Part shown: positions 7,658 through 16,109 of the stretch, one piece after another
How the letters are laid out: the number at the start of each line of letters is the position of its first letter
Position numbering within the stretch: position 1 is the stretch's first letter
Assembly (NCBI GenBank): GCA_028867615.1
Contig: JAGWGC010000006.1
Location: forward strand, 1 to 32,868
From: Nitrososphaerota archaeon
GTDB lineage: Archaea > Thermoproteota > Nitrososphaeria > Nitrososphaerales > Nitrosopumilaceae
Reading direction: 5' to 3'
DNA length: 32,868 bases
Translations under genes and position numbers: made by a program
Notes under the pieces: model-generated
Database searches by the model: none
Told to the model about the DNA's origin: nothing
The model's input: only the letters and a program-made list of their open reading frames with translations

Positions 7658-7906
7658 CTAGTCCTTTTTCATCTTAGAAATCAATTTTTCGAGCTTTTCT
7701 TCATCAATTTCAAATCAAGCCAAATCCGGAAAGTATGACGCGATAACAACAGGTTCAAGAGGCCAAGGATCACCAAAATCAGAATATTTTGGAAGTATGG
7801 TAAACTGTTTTTTGAACGATTCTAGCATATCAGTACTTAGTAAAGTAAAATTAAACATGATTCTAGCATGTTGTAAACTACCAAACATGTAGTCCGTTAA
7901 AAACAT
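7658..7906 (-). pseudogene. Small gene interrupted by an in-frame TGA
   Basis: The open frame 7906-7715 encodes 63 residues starting MFLTDYMFGSLQHARIMFNF and ending ASYFPDLA, then TGA at 7717-7715. The same frame continues directly as FEIDEEKLEKLISKMKKD to a TAG at 7660-7658. The continuation looks like genuine coding sequence (amphipathic, Lys/Glu-rich C-terminal helix), so an 82-codon gene may have gained a nonsense mutation. A stop codon (TAA) two codons before the ATG fixes the 5' end. The alternative is that the 63-residue product is the complete protein. The family is not recognised. Confidence 0.42.
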
Positions 7907-8020
7907 GGATTAAACTAGAGCACAAATTTTCTATTAAAAATTTGACGCAAGACCATAATCGGTCATATCATTTGTGATAATTGTAAAATAGTTTTTATTA
8001 TAAAAATCCAAACCTGTTTT

Positions 8021-9037
8021 GTGACAAATAATATAGAATACATTTTGACCACAATTGGAATAATTTCTGTATTTTGTGTATTTTCAACTTCAACCCTTTC
8101 GGCATTTGCCGCTTCTAATGAACCGGAGCAAATACCTTCTTGGATCAAGATTAGAACAAAATGGTGGACTAGTGGACTAATTAGCGATTCAGAGTATGTA
8201 AAAGGAATTCAATACCTTGTCAAAACGGGGGTAATAAAATTAGAATCTACTAATGAAAAATCTGAAACTGTTAATGCAAATCAAATAACAATTTCCAGTC
8301 AACCATCTAACTGTCAAGATAGAACATTTCCAAAGGTTAATTGGTCTGGTTGTGATTTCTCTAATGCAAATTTACACAATGCCGATTTGACTGGTGCAAA
8401 TTTGACCGGAACTGATTTTAATAATGCAGATCTTCACAAAGCATACCTATTTCGTGCCAATCTTGCAGGAGCAAATCTTCAAAATGCAGATATTACAAAT
8501 GCTGATTTCCCAGAAGCCATACTAATAGGTGTCAACATGATTGATGTAAATGGTACATTCATCAACTTGCTTGCAGCAGACCTGACTGGCGCAAATCTCT
8601 CGGGAGGTAATTTTTACAATGCCGCACTTACTGGTGCCACTTTCAGGAATGCCACGTTGACTGGAGCCAATTTTAATCTATCTGAAATCAAAGATGTTGA
8701 TTTTACTGGTGCAAATCTTTCCGGCGCAAACTTTCAAGACTCGGATCTTTCAAATGCCATCATGATAGGAGTTAACCTAACTGATGCTAATCTTAAAAGC
8801 GCAGATCTTAACAATGCCATATTTACTGGCGCAGACCTCTCGGGTGCAAATTTACAAAATACGGGCCTTGGATTTGCAATCTTTGAGAATGCAACCCTGA
8901 ATGGCGCAAACCTAAATCATGCTGATTTAGGTGGTGCAGATCTCAGAGGTACAGACTTGACCAATGCAGACCTTACAGGTGCGGATTTATCGGGAGCAGA
9001 CATGCATTGTATTGGCAATCCCATCTGTATCCATTAA
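8021..9037 (+). CDS. Secreted pentapeptide-repeat protein
   Basis: A 338-residue protein with a signal peptide (hydrophobic ILTTIGIISVFCVFSTSTLS then AFA-AS), a short domain IPSWIKIRTKWWTSGLISDS...EYVKGIQYLVKTGVI of a type common on thaumarchaeal secreted proteins, and from about residue 105 to 330 a long run of A(D/N)LxX pentapeptides (for example SNANLHNADLTGANLTGTDF). Such repeats fold into a right-handed quadrilateral beta helix. Cys pairs occur before the repeats (NCQ, GCDF) and at the end (HCIGNPIC), possibly forming disulfides. The start is a GTG with TTTATTATAAAA about 27 bases upstream. An extracellular binding or structural role is inferred; no gene neighbour explains it. Confidence 0.87.
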   Translation: MTNNIEYILTTIGIISVFCVFSTSTLSAFAASNEPEQIPSWIKIRTKWWTSGLISDSEYVKGIQYLVKTGVIKLESTNEKSETVNANQITISSQPSNCQDRTFPKVNWSGCDFSNANLHNADLTGANLTGTDFNNADLHKAYLFRANLAGANLQNADITNADFPEAILIGVNMIDVNGTFINLLAADLTGANLSGGNFYNAALTGATFRNATLTGANFNLSEIKDVDFTGANLSGANFQDSDLSNAIMIGVNLTDANLKSADLNNAIFTGADLSGANLQNTGLGFAIFENATLNGANLNHADLGGADLRGTDLTNADLTGADLSGADMHCIGNPICIH

Positions 9038-9232
9038 AATCAAAACATGTGTTTAGCCAAATAATGCTAAATTTCGCGTTTTGATATGCTATTATAACAG
9101 TCTGTCACATTTTTCGAATGCGCAGAAAAAATTGAGAATTTACTTTCAAAACTAGAAAAAGTGTAAGATTTGTATTCCAGTTGATTTGACAATCTAAAGA
9201 ATGCTCTTATCCAAGTATGGGTTGTTTATTTT

Positions 9233-11029
9233 ATGACAGAATATGACGGTCTAAAAACATCAGACATAATTGTTGAAGGCCTGCTCAGATGGGGAGTAGA
9301 AGTAATTTTTGGATTACCTGGCGATGGAATCAATGGGGTAATTGAAGCATTAAGACGTCGTCAAGATAGAATAAAATTCATTCTGGTAAGACATGAGGAA
9401 TCAGCTGCCTTTATGGCATGTGCATACGCAAAATATACGGGAAAACTCGGAGTCTGTGTAGCTACATCAGGACCAGGTGCAACTCATCTGCTAACTGGAT
9501 TGTATGATGCAAAAGCAGATGGTGTTCCAGTACTTGCAATCACTGGAAACACATATTCTGATACGATGGGAACAAAATATCAACAAGATGTAAACCTGTT
9601 GCAATTGTTTTCAGATGTTGCAGTTTACAACAATATGATCAACGGTCCAGAACATGCCGAGTCTGTAATTGACATTGCATGTAGAAGTTCACTGGCACTA
9701 AGGGGTGTAAGCCACATAACCATTCCAATAGATACGCAAGAGCGAAAACTCGAAGGAAAATACACCAGACATAATGTTGGAGGCCATACGGCTCACCTTC
9801 TTTCTCCAACAACTGCAGCAAGAATTCCAGACATGGTTTTACTTGAAAAGGCGGCAGGAATTTTGAATGCAGGTAACAAAATAGTTTTGTTAGTAGGGCA
9901 AGGAGCCCTTGGTGCAGGAGATCAAGTAATTGAAGTTGCAAAAAAACTTTCAGCACCCATAGTCAAAGCACTCCTTGGTAAGGCAGTCATACCTGATGAT
10001 AATCCGTATAGCATAGGAGGCCTAGGATTGCTTGGTACTGAACCTGCAAGTGATGCAATGGCAGAAGCAGATACGTTGTTGATGATTGGAACTTCATTTC
10101 CATATATGGAATATCTTCCAAAACCCGGAAACGCAAGAGGAGTTCAAATTGACTTGTTTCCTGAAAGAATTGGGCTCAGATACCCAGTAGAAGTAGGTCT
10201 TGTGGGGGATGCAAAACGTACTCTTGACAAGTTATTGCCATTGTTACATAAAAAGGATGACAAGTTTCTAAAATCAAAACAAGTGTCCATGAGGAAATGG
10301 AACAGTCTAATTCATTCTTCAGATCCATTGGCTAAACCAATAAAACCACAGCTAATTGCAACAGCAGTTTCAGAGGAATTGGAAGATAATGCAATAATTT
10401 CTGTAGATAGTGGAACTAATACCATCTGGGCAGCTCGTTACATCAATATCCGAGAAGGAATGAAATTCTCCCTCTCTGGAACTCTTTCAACAATGGCATG
10501 TGGCTTGCCGTATGCAATAGCAGCTCAGATTGCGTTTCCAGATAGACAGTCTGTAGCTTTCGTGGGGGATGGTGGATTTACAATGCTAATGGGAGAATTT
10601 GCCACTGCAGTGAAATACAATCTCCCGATTAAAGTCATCATTATAAAAAATGACATTCTTGGAATGATCAGATGGGAACAATTGGCATTTCTTGGGAATC
10701 CAGAATATGGCGTAGAATTTTCCCCAATAGATTTTGTCAAATTTGCAGAGGCATGTGGCGGAAAAGGATATTCGATAAAAGAACCTCATGAGATTAAGAA
10801 AGTAATGCATGAAGCAATGTCACAAAATGTACCAACCATCATAGAGGCACATGTAGATCCCTTTGAGCCACCTATGCCGCCAAAGGTAGATATCAAACTA
10901 GTAAGCAAGATGGCAGAATCTTTTGCAAAAGGAGAACCATATGCAAAAAGAATAGGACTGACAATCTTTAGAAATCAAATACATGAAACATTAAGAAAGA
11001 TTCGCCCTGATGACCGGAAAGACAAGTAG
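9233..11029 (+). CDS. Thiamine diphosphate enzyme, pyruvate oxidase/dehydrogenase type
   Basis: A 598-residue enzyme of the acetolactate synthase/pyruvate oxidase family. The N-terminal Pyr domain has FGLPGDGINGVIEALRR and VRHEESAAFMACAYAKYTG (the catalytic Glu region), then TSGPGATHLLTGLYDAKADG. The middle domain includes VGQGALGAG and ARGVQIDLFPERIG, as in FAD-binding members. The C-terminal PP domain has VAFVGDGGFTMLMGEFATA followed by IIIKND, the GDG...N ThDP-Mg motif. The overall pattern is closest to bacterial PoxB-type pyruvate:quinone oxidoreductases, but substrate and electron acceptor cannot be read from sequence. The gene is monocistronic, with ATG at 9233. Confidence 0.88.
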   Translation: MTEYDGLKTSDIIVEGLLRWGVEVIFGLPGDGINGVIEALRRRQDRIKFILVRHEESAAFMACAYAKYTGKLGVCVATSGPGATHLLTGLYDAKADGVPVLAITGNTYSDTMGTKYQQDVNLLQLFSDVAVYNNMINGPEHAESVIDIACRSSLALRGVSHITIPIDTQERKLEGKYTRHNVGGHTAHLLSPTTAARIPDMVLLEKAAGILNAGNKIVLLVGQGALGAGDQVIEVAKKLSAPIVKALLGKAVIPDDNPYSIGGLGLLGTEPASDAMAEADTLLMIGTSFPYMEYLPKPGNARGVQIDLFPERIGLRYPVEVGLVGDAKRTLDKLLPLLHKKDDKFLKSKQVSMRKWNSLIHSSDPLAKPIKPQLIATAVSEELEDNAIISVDSGTNTIWAARYINIREGMKFSLSGTLSTMACGLPYAIAAQIAFPDRQSVAFVGDGGFTMLMGEFATAVKYNLPIKVIIIKNDILGMIRWEQLAFLGNPEYGVEFSPIDFVKFAEACGGKGYSIKEPHEIKKVMHEAMSQNVPTIIEAHVDPFEPPMPPKVDIKLVSKMAESFAKGEPYAKRIGLTIFRNQIHETLRKIRPDDRKDK

Positions 11030-11193
11030 GTGCAGATATTTCGGATCTTTTTTTTGTACGTAAAATTTCACTATGCATTTTGACTGCTGACCCCAAAAAC
11101 TATGCCAGATGGTAAATTAGTAAAGTTGCATGTACTAGAAATTAAAAAAATATTCTGTTGTTTTTGTAGTCAAAGGAAATCTTTGTGAAAAGA

Positions 11194-11601
11194 CTAGCTC
11201 TTTGACTTTTTTATTATCTCATCCCACAAAACCTTTGGCACGGGCATTGCAGAAAGACGAGAGTTTCTAACAAGTTCCCATTCTTTGAATTTTGTATCAT
11301 TTTTGATCTCATCCAGAGTTACAGGCCTCTTGAGCTTGTCTGATGCCTGGACATCAAACACTATGAACCGTTTGTCAGACTCTTTTGGGTTTGGATAGGG
11401 ATTTGTCATGATATCCACTATTCCTACTGCCTGTCTCTCGTCACCAGTATGGTAAAAAATAGCCTTGTCACCCTTTTTCATACTGCGCATGTGTTTTAAT
11501 GCCAAGTTGTTATGGACTCCATCCCAGACTGTCTTTTTTTCCCTCTCCAGTCTGTCAAAATTGTATACCGTTGGTTCTTGCTTTAAAAGCCAATAATTCA
11601 T
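11194..11601 (-). CDS. EVE-domain (PUA-like) protein
   Basis: A 135-residue stand-alone EVE domain, a PUA-like fold related to modified-base readers such as YTH domains. Signatures are NYWLLKQEPTVYNFDRLERE, VWDGVHNNLALKHMRSMKKG, DKAIFYHTGDERQAVGIVDI, and ELVRNSRLSAMPVP. The length matches the family. EVE proteins are inferred to recognise modified nucleic-acid bases. No methyltransferase or nuclease partner is adjacent, so the ligand here is unknown. Confidence 0.92.
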   Translation of the reverse strand: MNYWLLKQEPTVYNFDRLEREKKTVWDGVHNNLALKHMRSMKKGDKAIFYHTGDERQAVGIVDIMTNPYPNPKESDKRFIVFDVQASDKLKRPVTLDEIKNDTKFKEWELVRNSRLSAMPVPKVLWDEIIKKSKS

Positions 11602-11687
11602 GAATTTTGTACCAATTCCTAATTTTATAGATTTTTCTCAGCAACATGGATATAGTTCAGATCTAATGCTTTGGTCCTGATTTTTAA

Positions 11688-12062
11688 TCATAACAACTGG
11701 ATACCATGTGCTCTTCGGTGAACCAGCAACTCTTCCTGGCTTGATACTGCATACCCGCACATCTCGCACCTAAAAAAGCCAAAATCTTCTAGCGGTACTT
11801 CCTTAGACAGGAGCAGATTTTCGGAATCTATCTTGCGCATCGTGTGATCTAGTCTGTTTGTCTCCTTGAGAAAATTGACTAGAATGTGATCTATATCATT
11901 TTCATTTACCACTATCAGGGATTTGTCCACCTTTGCACTAAAGCCATGGCTCTTGAGATAACTTTCAAGTTCTTGCGCCACTGCGTCATCACCTGCACAG
12001 TCAACATACATCATGATATCATGATATGGACCATAGTTGACAATATGTCTTGTTGTATCCAC
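11688..12062 (-). CDS. Protein with C-terminal C2H2 zinc finger, 124 aa
   Basis: The C-terminus carries one C2H2 finger, FFRCEMCGYAVSSQEELLVH ending RRAH. The N-terminal ~90 residues form an unrecognised alpha/beta region (YHDIMMYVDCAGDDAVAQEL, ESYLKSHGFSAKVDKSLIVV). The frame starts with GTG at 12062; the nearby ATG is out of frame. Together with the gene at 1539 it suggests that C2H2 fingers are used repeatedly by this organism. The target is unknown. Confidence 0.75.
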   Translation of the reverse strand: MDTTRHIVNYGPYHDIMMYVDCAGDDAVAQELESYLKSHGFSAKVDKSLIVVNENDIDHILVNFLKETNRLDHTMRKIDSENLLLSKEVPLEDFGFFRCEMCGYAVSSQEELLVHRRAHGIQLL

Positions 12063-12163
12063 TCATGAACCATGTAATGAGATGATTATTTCAAGTATGA
12101 ATTGGTAAAATTTGAGAATCACTTGGAAACAACCATTTTGTACTAGTCTGCATATATGATATA

Positions 12164-12280
12164 ATGACTGAAAAATGTCAATGCGTGGAGTATAACTGTA
12201 CTTCGCAGATTTTTACAACTTGTAAAGACATGAAATTTTGCTCAATTTGCAGGTTGAGAAAACATATGCATAAAGATTAA
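12164..12280 (+). CDS. Cys-rich zinc-binding microprotein, 38 aa
   Basis: ATG at 12164 opens MTEKCQCVEYNCTSQIFTTC followed by KDMKFCSICRLRKHMHKD and TAA. Six Cys in 38 residues (C-x-C-x4-C-x7-C-x5-C-x2-C) plus C-terminal His residues are typical of a one- or two-zinc mini-domain, somewhat like the AN1 or MYND style. The Cys spacing and the many other tiny zinc proteins in this window support it as real. Function unknown. Confidence 0.6.
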   Translation: MTEKCQCVEYNCTSQIFTTCKDMKFCSICRLRKHMHKD

Positions 12281-12298
12281 CCCGTGAAATAACACAAG

Positions 12299-12535
12299 TT
12301 AAAGAAGAATGTAGCCAGTTTTAGTCTTTTCCATCGCCAACAAAAAACATTGTTCGCCATCAATCTATGCTAAGTAATTTCTTTTCATTTGTTTTGGAAT
12401 CCATAATTATCTCATACTGACTAAATTTACCAGTCTTGCAACTGAGTCTGCTTCTTCTGATGGACCATCTGGAATTCTAGATAGTCATACCGCAGTCATC
12501 TCGATTATGCCAAGTTTGCTCTTTTTGACTTTCAT
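12299..12535 (-). pseudogene. Decayed gene of about 78 codons
   Basis: Reading the minus strand from ATG at 12535 gives MKVKKSKLGIIEMTAV, an in-frame TGA, then LSRIPDGPSEEADSVARLVN. Near LVS the protein-like reading moves to another frame, QYEIIMDSKTNEKKLLSID, which ends at a TGA within a GATTGAT duplication. It then moves again to DGEQCF, and past a T run towards GDGK...TGYILL, ending at TAA 12301-12299. Four separate lesions join pieces that read as one continuous soluble protein, so this is a pseudogene (or less likely badly misread sequence). The family is not recognised. It occupies about half of the gene-poor stretch 12281-12828. Confidence 0.55.
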
Positions 12536-12706
12536 AATTTATGACATGGTGCGCATGTGATACATACCTCATTCAAATTATCATGTTACCGTATTTCATG
12601 ATGTGAAAAACAAATCTGGAAAAATTTGGACCGTACATAATTTAATTACTTATTTCCAAATCAAACAAGGCATGATTTCTGCAGACTTTTCCAACCCGTA
12701 TGATAA

Positions 12707-12793
12707 ATGCAGAAACGTAAATCTAGACGGCGAGTAGATCAGTACAACAATATCTTCCAAAAACACATCCATGAAGAAACAATAACGTTTTAG
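12707..12793 (+). CDS. Possible basic microprotein, 28 aa
   Basis: ATG at 12707 opens MQKRKSRRRVDQYNNIFQKH then IHEETITF and TAG. The composition (basic N-terminus, helical middle) looks coding, and it lies in an otherwise unexplained stretch. There is no clear TATA box at the expected distance, so it could be chance or the remnant of a larger gene. Confidence 0.25.
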   Translation: MQKRKSRRRVDQYNNIFQKHIHEETITF

Positions 12794-12828
12794 ATTTTTT
12801 CCAGAATTGTCATAGATTTCAAGACATT

Positions 12829-13029
12829 CTAGAAACGATATCTATCATCATGCGGTTCAGACTGTTTATTGTCTAGATGTTTTTCTATCAGATCTTGTAC
12901 ATATTTCTGATCAGATATAGAAAGTAATTCATCTTTTCGCAGTGCAAGCAGGATTGTATACAACCTAGTTGTATCCCCTATGCCATTTTGCATTAAAATC
13001 ACAATTGATTTCATCAGATCCTCTGACAT
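12829..13029 (-). CDS. Hypothetical small helical protein, 66 aa
   Basis: A 66-residue product, MSEDLMKSIVILMQNGIGDT, then TRLYTILLALRKDELLSISD and a charged end. It is probably all-helical. It lies 40 bases downstream of the UBP zinc-finger gene on the same strand and may be the last gene of the egtB-egtD operon. The family is not recognised. Confidence 0.62.
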   Translation of the reverse strand: MSEDLMKSIVILMQNGIGDTTRLYTILLALRKDELLSISDQKYVQDLIEKHLDNKQSEPHDDRYRF

Positions 13030-13069
13030 GGCATCTTGTCGTCAGCATTCTAGATAAATGTGAAAATAG

Positions 13070-13327
13070 TCAAGAATATGCCTTGTGTACATAACACCAC
13101 TTCCAGGCATAGTTTGGCAGTGCAACCATTACCGGATGTCCAGTTTTTTTAAAATGGTTTGTTGCATGAGTTCCAGGTGATGAATCACAGCATCCTACAT
13201 GACCGCAGGATAAACAAAGACGTAATGCCACCCAGTCGGTGCCCTCTTTTTCACACTCTTCGCATCCCTCCGTATTTGGAGAAACTTTCCGTACGCCGTC
13301 ATAGTGCTCGCATTTTTTGTCTGTCAT
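13070..13327 (-). CDS. UBP-type zinc-finger protein
   Basis: An 85-residue stand-alone ZnF-UBP domain, the module that in eukaryotic deubiquitinases and HDAC6 binds the free C-terminus of ubiquitin. Signatures are CEECEKEGTDWVALRLCLSC, GHVGCCDSSPGTHATNHFKK, and TGHPVM...WCYVH. All expected Cys/His ligands appear present. The ATG overlaps the egtD stop as ATGA, so it is probably translated with egtD. The ligand in archaea is not known; small archaeal modifier-like proteins or another C-terminal peptide are possibilities. Confidence 0.9.
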   Translation of the reverse strand: MTDKKCEHYDGVRKVSPNTEGCEECEKEGTDWVALRLCLSCGHVGCCDSSPGTHATNHFKKTGHPVMVALPNYAWKWCYVHKAYS

Positions 13328-14349
13328 TTCTCAACTGTAAACAGCGCCAGAGTAAAATAGTTTTTCTTGTCAGTCCACATATGCACAGGCCTGAACCCCG
13401 TCCTTTTTGTCATCTTTTTGATTTGAGATAGGGTGTACTTGTGAGAATATTCCGTATGAATCAATTCATCTTTTTTGAATTTCAAAAACAAATCAATAAC
13501 AGGCATAAAGACATGTTGTTTTGTAAGAGATTTTAGGTACATCTCGATTCTCTTGTATTTTTTATTAAAGACTGCCACATGTTCGAACTTGGTCAAGTCA
13601 AAGTTTGCACCAAATTCCTTGTTCAAACGCAGCAAGAGATTACAATTGAAATTTGCGGTAATGCCTAAGGAATCATTGTATGCTGATTCTAATATTTTTA
13701 CATCCTTTACCAAGTCAAGGCCAAGCAACAACATATCACCAAGATTCATGGAACCGTGGATTTTTTCTAAAAACTCTATTCCATCTTCTGGACTAAAGTT
13801 GCCCATGCTAGAACCCAAAAATGCGACAAGTTTTTTTGTGTGATCTAATGTCCTGATAAATTCAAGTCCTGTTTCATAATTGTCAATGATTCCAGTTATC
13901 ATCAGGTTCTCATATTCATCATGCAGATTAATTGAGCTGTCCTTTAGGATGTCTGAAATATCCACTGGATAATACTCTACGTCTTTTTGTTTACAAGTCA
14001 AAATTTCCAAAAGTTTACGTGTCTTGACAGACGAACCACTTCCAAGTTCCACCAGAGCAAAGTTGTCTACAAGATATTCTGACAGCTCTGATTTTATTTC
14101 GTCAAGTATTTCAAATTCTGTTCTTGTAAGATAATATTCTGGCAAATTACATATTTTCTCAAAGGTCTCCGATCCTACATCATCGTAGAAAAACTTGGAT
14201 GGGATGAACTTCTTTTTCTGTGACAAGCTAAATGCTATTTCTTGAGCCATGTCGGAGTTTGTCATAACTTTTGGTTTAAAGTAGCAAAACCGTGGGGTTA
14301 CTGCAATTTTTTCATAATTTTCAATCTCCATCTGCTGTTTTCTAATCAT
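13324..14349 (-). CDS. egtD: L-histidine N-alpha-methyltransferase EgtD
   Basis: EgtD, the SAM-dependent enzyme that trimethylates histidine to hercynine, the first step of ergothioneine synthesis. Family features in order are FFYDDVGSETFEKICNLPEY, YLTRTEFEIL, the SAM loop VELGSGSSVKTRKLLE, YYPVDISDILKD, FLGSSMGNFSPEDG, and DMLLLGLDLVKD. The frame extends upstream to 14364, but ATG at 14349 overlaps the egtB stop as ATGA, so the 341-residue form is chosen. Its own stop overlaps the UBP zinc-finger start in the same way. The length is slightly above the bacterial ~320. Confidence 0.94.
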   Translation of the reverse strand: MIRKQQMEIENYEKIAVTPRFCYFKPKVMTNSDMAQEIAFSLSQKKKFIPSKFFYDDVGSETFEKICNLPEYYLTRTEFEILDEIKSELSEYLVDNFALVELGSGSSVKTRKLLEILTCKQKDVEYYPVDISDILKDSSINLHDEYENLMITGIIDNYETGLEFIRTLDHTKKLVAFLGSSMGNFSPEDGIEFLEKIHGSMNLGDMLLLGLDLVKDVKILESAYNDSLGITANFNCNLLLRLNKEFGANFDLTKFEHVAVFNKKYKRIEMYLKSLTKQHVFMPVIDLFLKFKKDELIHTEYSHKYTLSQIKKMTKRTGFRPVHMWTDKKNYFTLALFTVEK

Positions 14350-15656
14350 ATGTCTTCCACGCACCTAAACCCTGCAAACATCCACCGCTCATCAGGTCTG
14401 AAAAAGTTCCTATAGCTGTTCTTGACCTGATATCTAGGCGTAGCAAACGAAGAGCCACGAAGTACCTTTTGGTTTGAAAACCACTTATCATTATATTCTG
14501 CAAATCCAGACTGGAATCCAGGATAACCTACAAAATCCGAAGTTGTCCATTCCCAAACATCCCCCATCATCTGGTGTATCCCATAATGACTTTTTCCAGA
14601 TGGATATGAGCCAATTTCAGCAGGTCCCCAGATGTGTGACTCTAACAAGTTTGCGTGATTTTCAGAGGGGGTTTCATTACCCCACGGATACAGCGTCTTT
14701 CTCTGTTTTTGTTCATTCCATGAAGCAGCTTTTTCCCACTCTGCCTCCGTCGGCAGTCTTTTTCCTGCCCATTTGCAATACGCATATGCTTCATAGTATG
14801 AAACGTTACAGACAGGCTCGTTGGGATTAATCGATAGTTTGCCTCTGAAATCATGCCTTGTCCACATGTCACCTTCCTTCTCCCAATACATTGGAGCATT
14901 CCAATTATTTTTCTTGACTTGATCCCATCCATCTGCAAGCCAAAATTTAAAATCTTCATATCCTCCCGAATCCATGAATTTCAAATAATCTTCATTTGTT
15001 ACTGGAAACACATCAATACTATACTGGTTCAGGTATGTTTTATGTTCTGGAAGTTCAATGTCGTAACAAAAATCATCTCCACAATACCCAAGCTCGTACA
15101 ATCCACCAGAAATCTTGATAGAATTTTTTTCAACAGGGAATGGTTTTGGAGCAACGTGATATTTTACGGGTGTGTATACACTTGCAAGTAAATGTTGCAA
15201 GTCATACACTAAAAGTTCTTGGTGTTGACATTCATGATTTAATGCAAGCTTGAACATATAATCGAGGTTAAGGTCAGCAACATGATTTTTTAAAAATTCT
15301 TCGACCCGCTTGTTTATGATGTCGAAATATTGCAGTGTCTCATCAACTGTAGGTCTTGACATTATTCCACGCTTTGTCTTTTCATGTGGCGTACCAAGTG
15401 CCTGGTAGTATGAGTTTAGGACCTTGGAATATTCTTGAGAATAGAATTCGTAACTTGGGTTCATCTTGCTCATTATCACCTCGTAGAACCAGGTGACGTG
15501 ACCCAAATGCCATTTTGGCGGGCTCATAAATGCAGCAGTCTGTACTACAAAGTCTTCTTTTTCAAGCGTTTTTACCAGCTCAAGTGTTTGTGCGCGGGTT
15601 TTTCTAAACTGTTCCGATAAAAATATCATATCAGAATTTTCTTGCTCCACTGTCAT
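14346..15656 (-). CDS. egtB: Iron-dependent sulfoxide synthase EgtB
   Basis: EgtB joins hercynine to a cysteine-containing thiol using O2. The 436 residues comprise an N-terminal DinB-like domain and a C-terminal formylglycine-generating-enzyme-like domain. WHLGHVTWFYE (His53) and LNHECQHQELL (His141, His145) supply the likely three-His iron site. The C-terminal domain has VFPVTNEDYLKF, WAGKRLPTEAEWEKAA, GDVWEWT and the end NFFRPDERWMFAGFRCVED. No egtA or egtC lies nearby, so cysteine itself rather than gamma-glutamylcysteine may be the co-substrate (inference). It is the first gene of the operon with egtD. Confidence 0.93.
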   Translation of the reverse strand: MTVEQENSDMIFLSEQFRKTRAQTLELVKTLEKEDFVVQTAAFMSPPKWHLGHVTWFYEVIMSKMNPSYEFYSQEYSKVLNSYYQALGTPHEKTKRGIMSRPTVDETLQYFDIINKRVEEFLKNHVADLNLDYMFKLALNHECQHQELLVYDLQHLLASVYTPVKYHVAPKPFPVEKNSIKISGGLYELGYCGDDFCYDIELPEHKTYLNQYSIDVFPVTNEDYLKFMDSGGYEDFKFWLADGWDQVKKNNWNAPMYWEKEGDMWTRHDFRGKLSINPNEPVCNVSYYEAYAYCKWAGKRLPTEAEWEKAASWNEQKQRKTLYPWGNETPSENHANLLESHIWGPAEIGSYPSGKSHYGIHQMMGDVWEWTTSDFVGYPGFQSGFAEYNDKWFSNQKVLRGSSFATPRYQVKNSYRNFFRPDERWMFAGFRCVEDI

Positions 15657-15674
15657 GATAGCATTATGAAAAAA

Positions 15675-15685
15675 TACTATATTAG
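15675..15685 (-). promoter_or_regulatory. TATA-like box for the egtB-egtD operon
   Basis: On the minus strand the bases are CTAATATAGTA, centred about 25 bases upstream of the egtB ATG, as expected for a leaderless archaeal promoter. Confidence 0.5.
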
Positions 15686-15758
15686 TGATCTTCCAAATTT
15701 TTCCTAATTTTATTTAGGTCTTTTGTATCAAGTACAAGTTTTATTTTTGTAATTCTGG

Positions 15759-16049
15759 TCATTGTAAATCACTGATGGATTCCCCGTGTCTTACATAACC
15801 AAAAGAAATCCAGGAATCTTCTATGATGAGCGGTTCATAATGTATTTGTTCTAGTCCCCTCCTTTTGTTTACACCCTTGCATGCCCACCATTTTTCTACC
15901 AGAAAAATCACCAGTTGTTTTATCACAGGAATGCCATTCCATCCTAGAATAAAACCAATTCTATACAATGATTCGAAAGTAATTTTTTCCACATAACATA
16001 CGTGAGCAAATACGGTAATAATTGCCAAATCCAGTAAAATAATTGACAT
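15759..16049 (-). CDS. Hypothetical protein, 96 aa, possible membrane association
   Basis: Not recognised. The product has a hydrophobic N-terminus (MSIILLDLAIITVFAHVCYV), a second hydrophobic stretch (GFILGWNGIPVIKQLVIFLV), and a polar C-terminal half (KWWACKGVNKRRGLEQIHYE). It could be a small membrane protein with two segments. The ATG lies about 28 bases after a TTTAAGA-like box in the region shared with the divergent gene at 16110. Confidence is moderate because it has no recognisable family. Confidence 0.48.
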   Translation of the reverse strand: MSIILLDLAIITVFAHVCYVEKITFESLYRIGFILGWNGIPVIKQLVIFLVEKWWACKGVNKRRGLEQIHYEPLIIEDSWISFGYVRHGESISDLQ

Positions 16050-16109
16050 AGTATATGGTCGATTTAGCTAATCCTCTTAAACCCCGGGTTGGATTTAAAA
16101 TAGTAGATT

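Noticed and set aside
9098-9166. Short plus-strand frame FECAEKIENLLSKLEKV after a stop
   Set aside because: Only 22 codons, no start codon; may be a remnant but cannot be supported.
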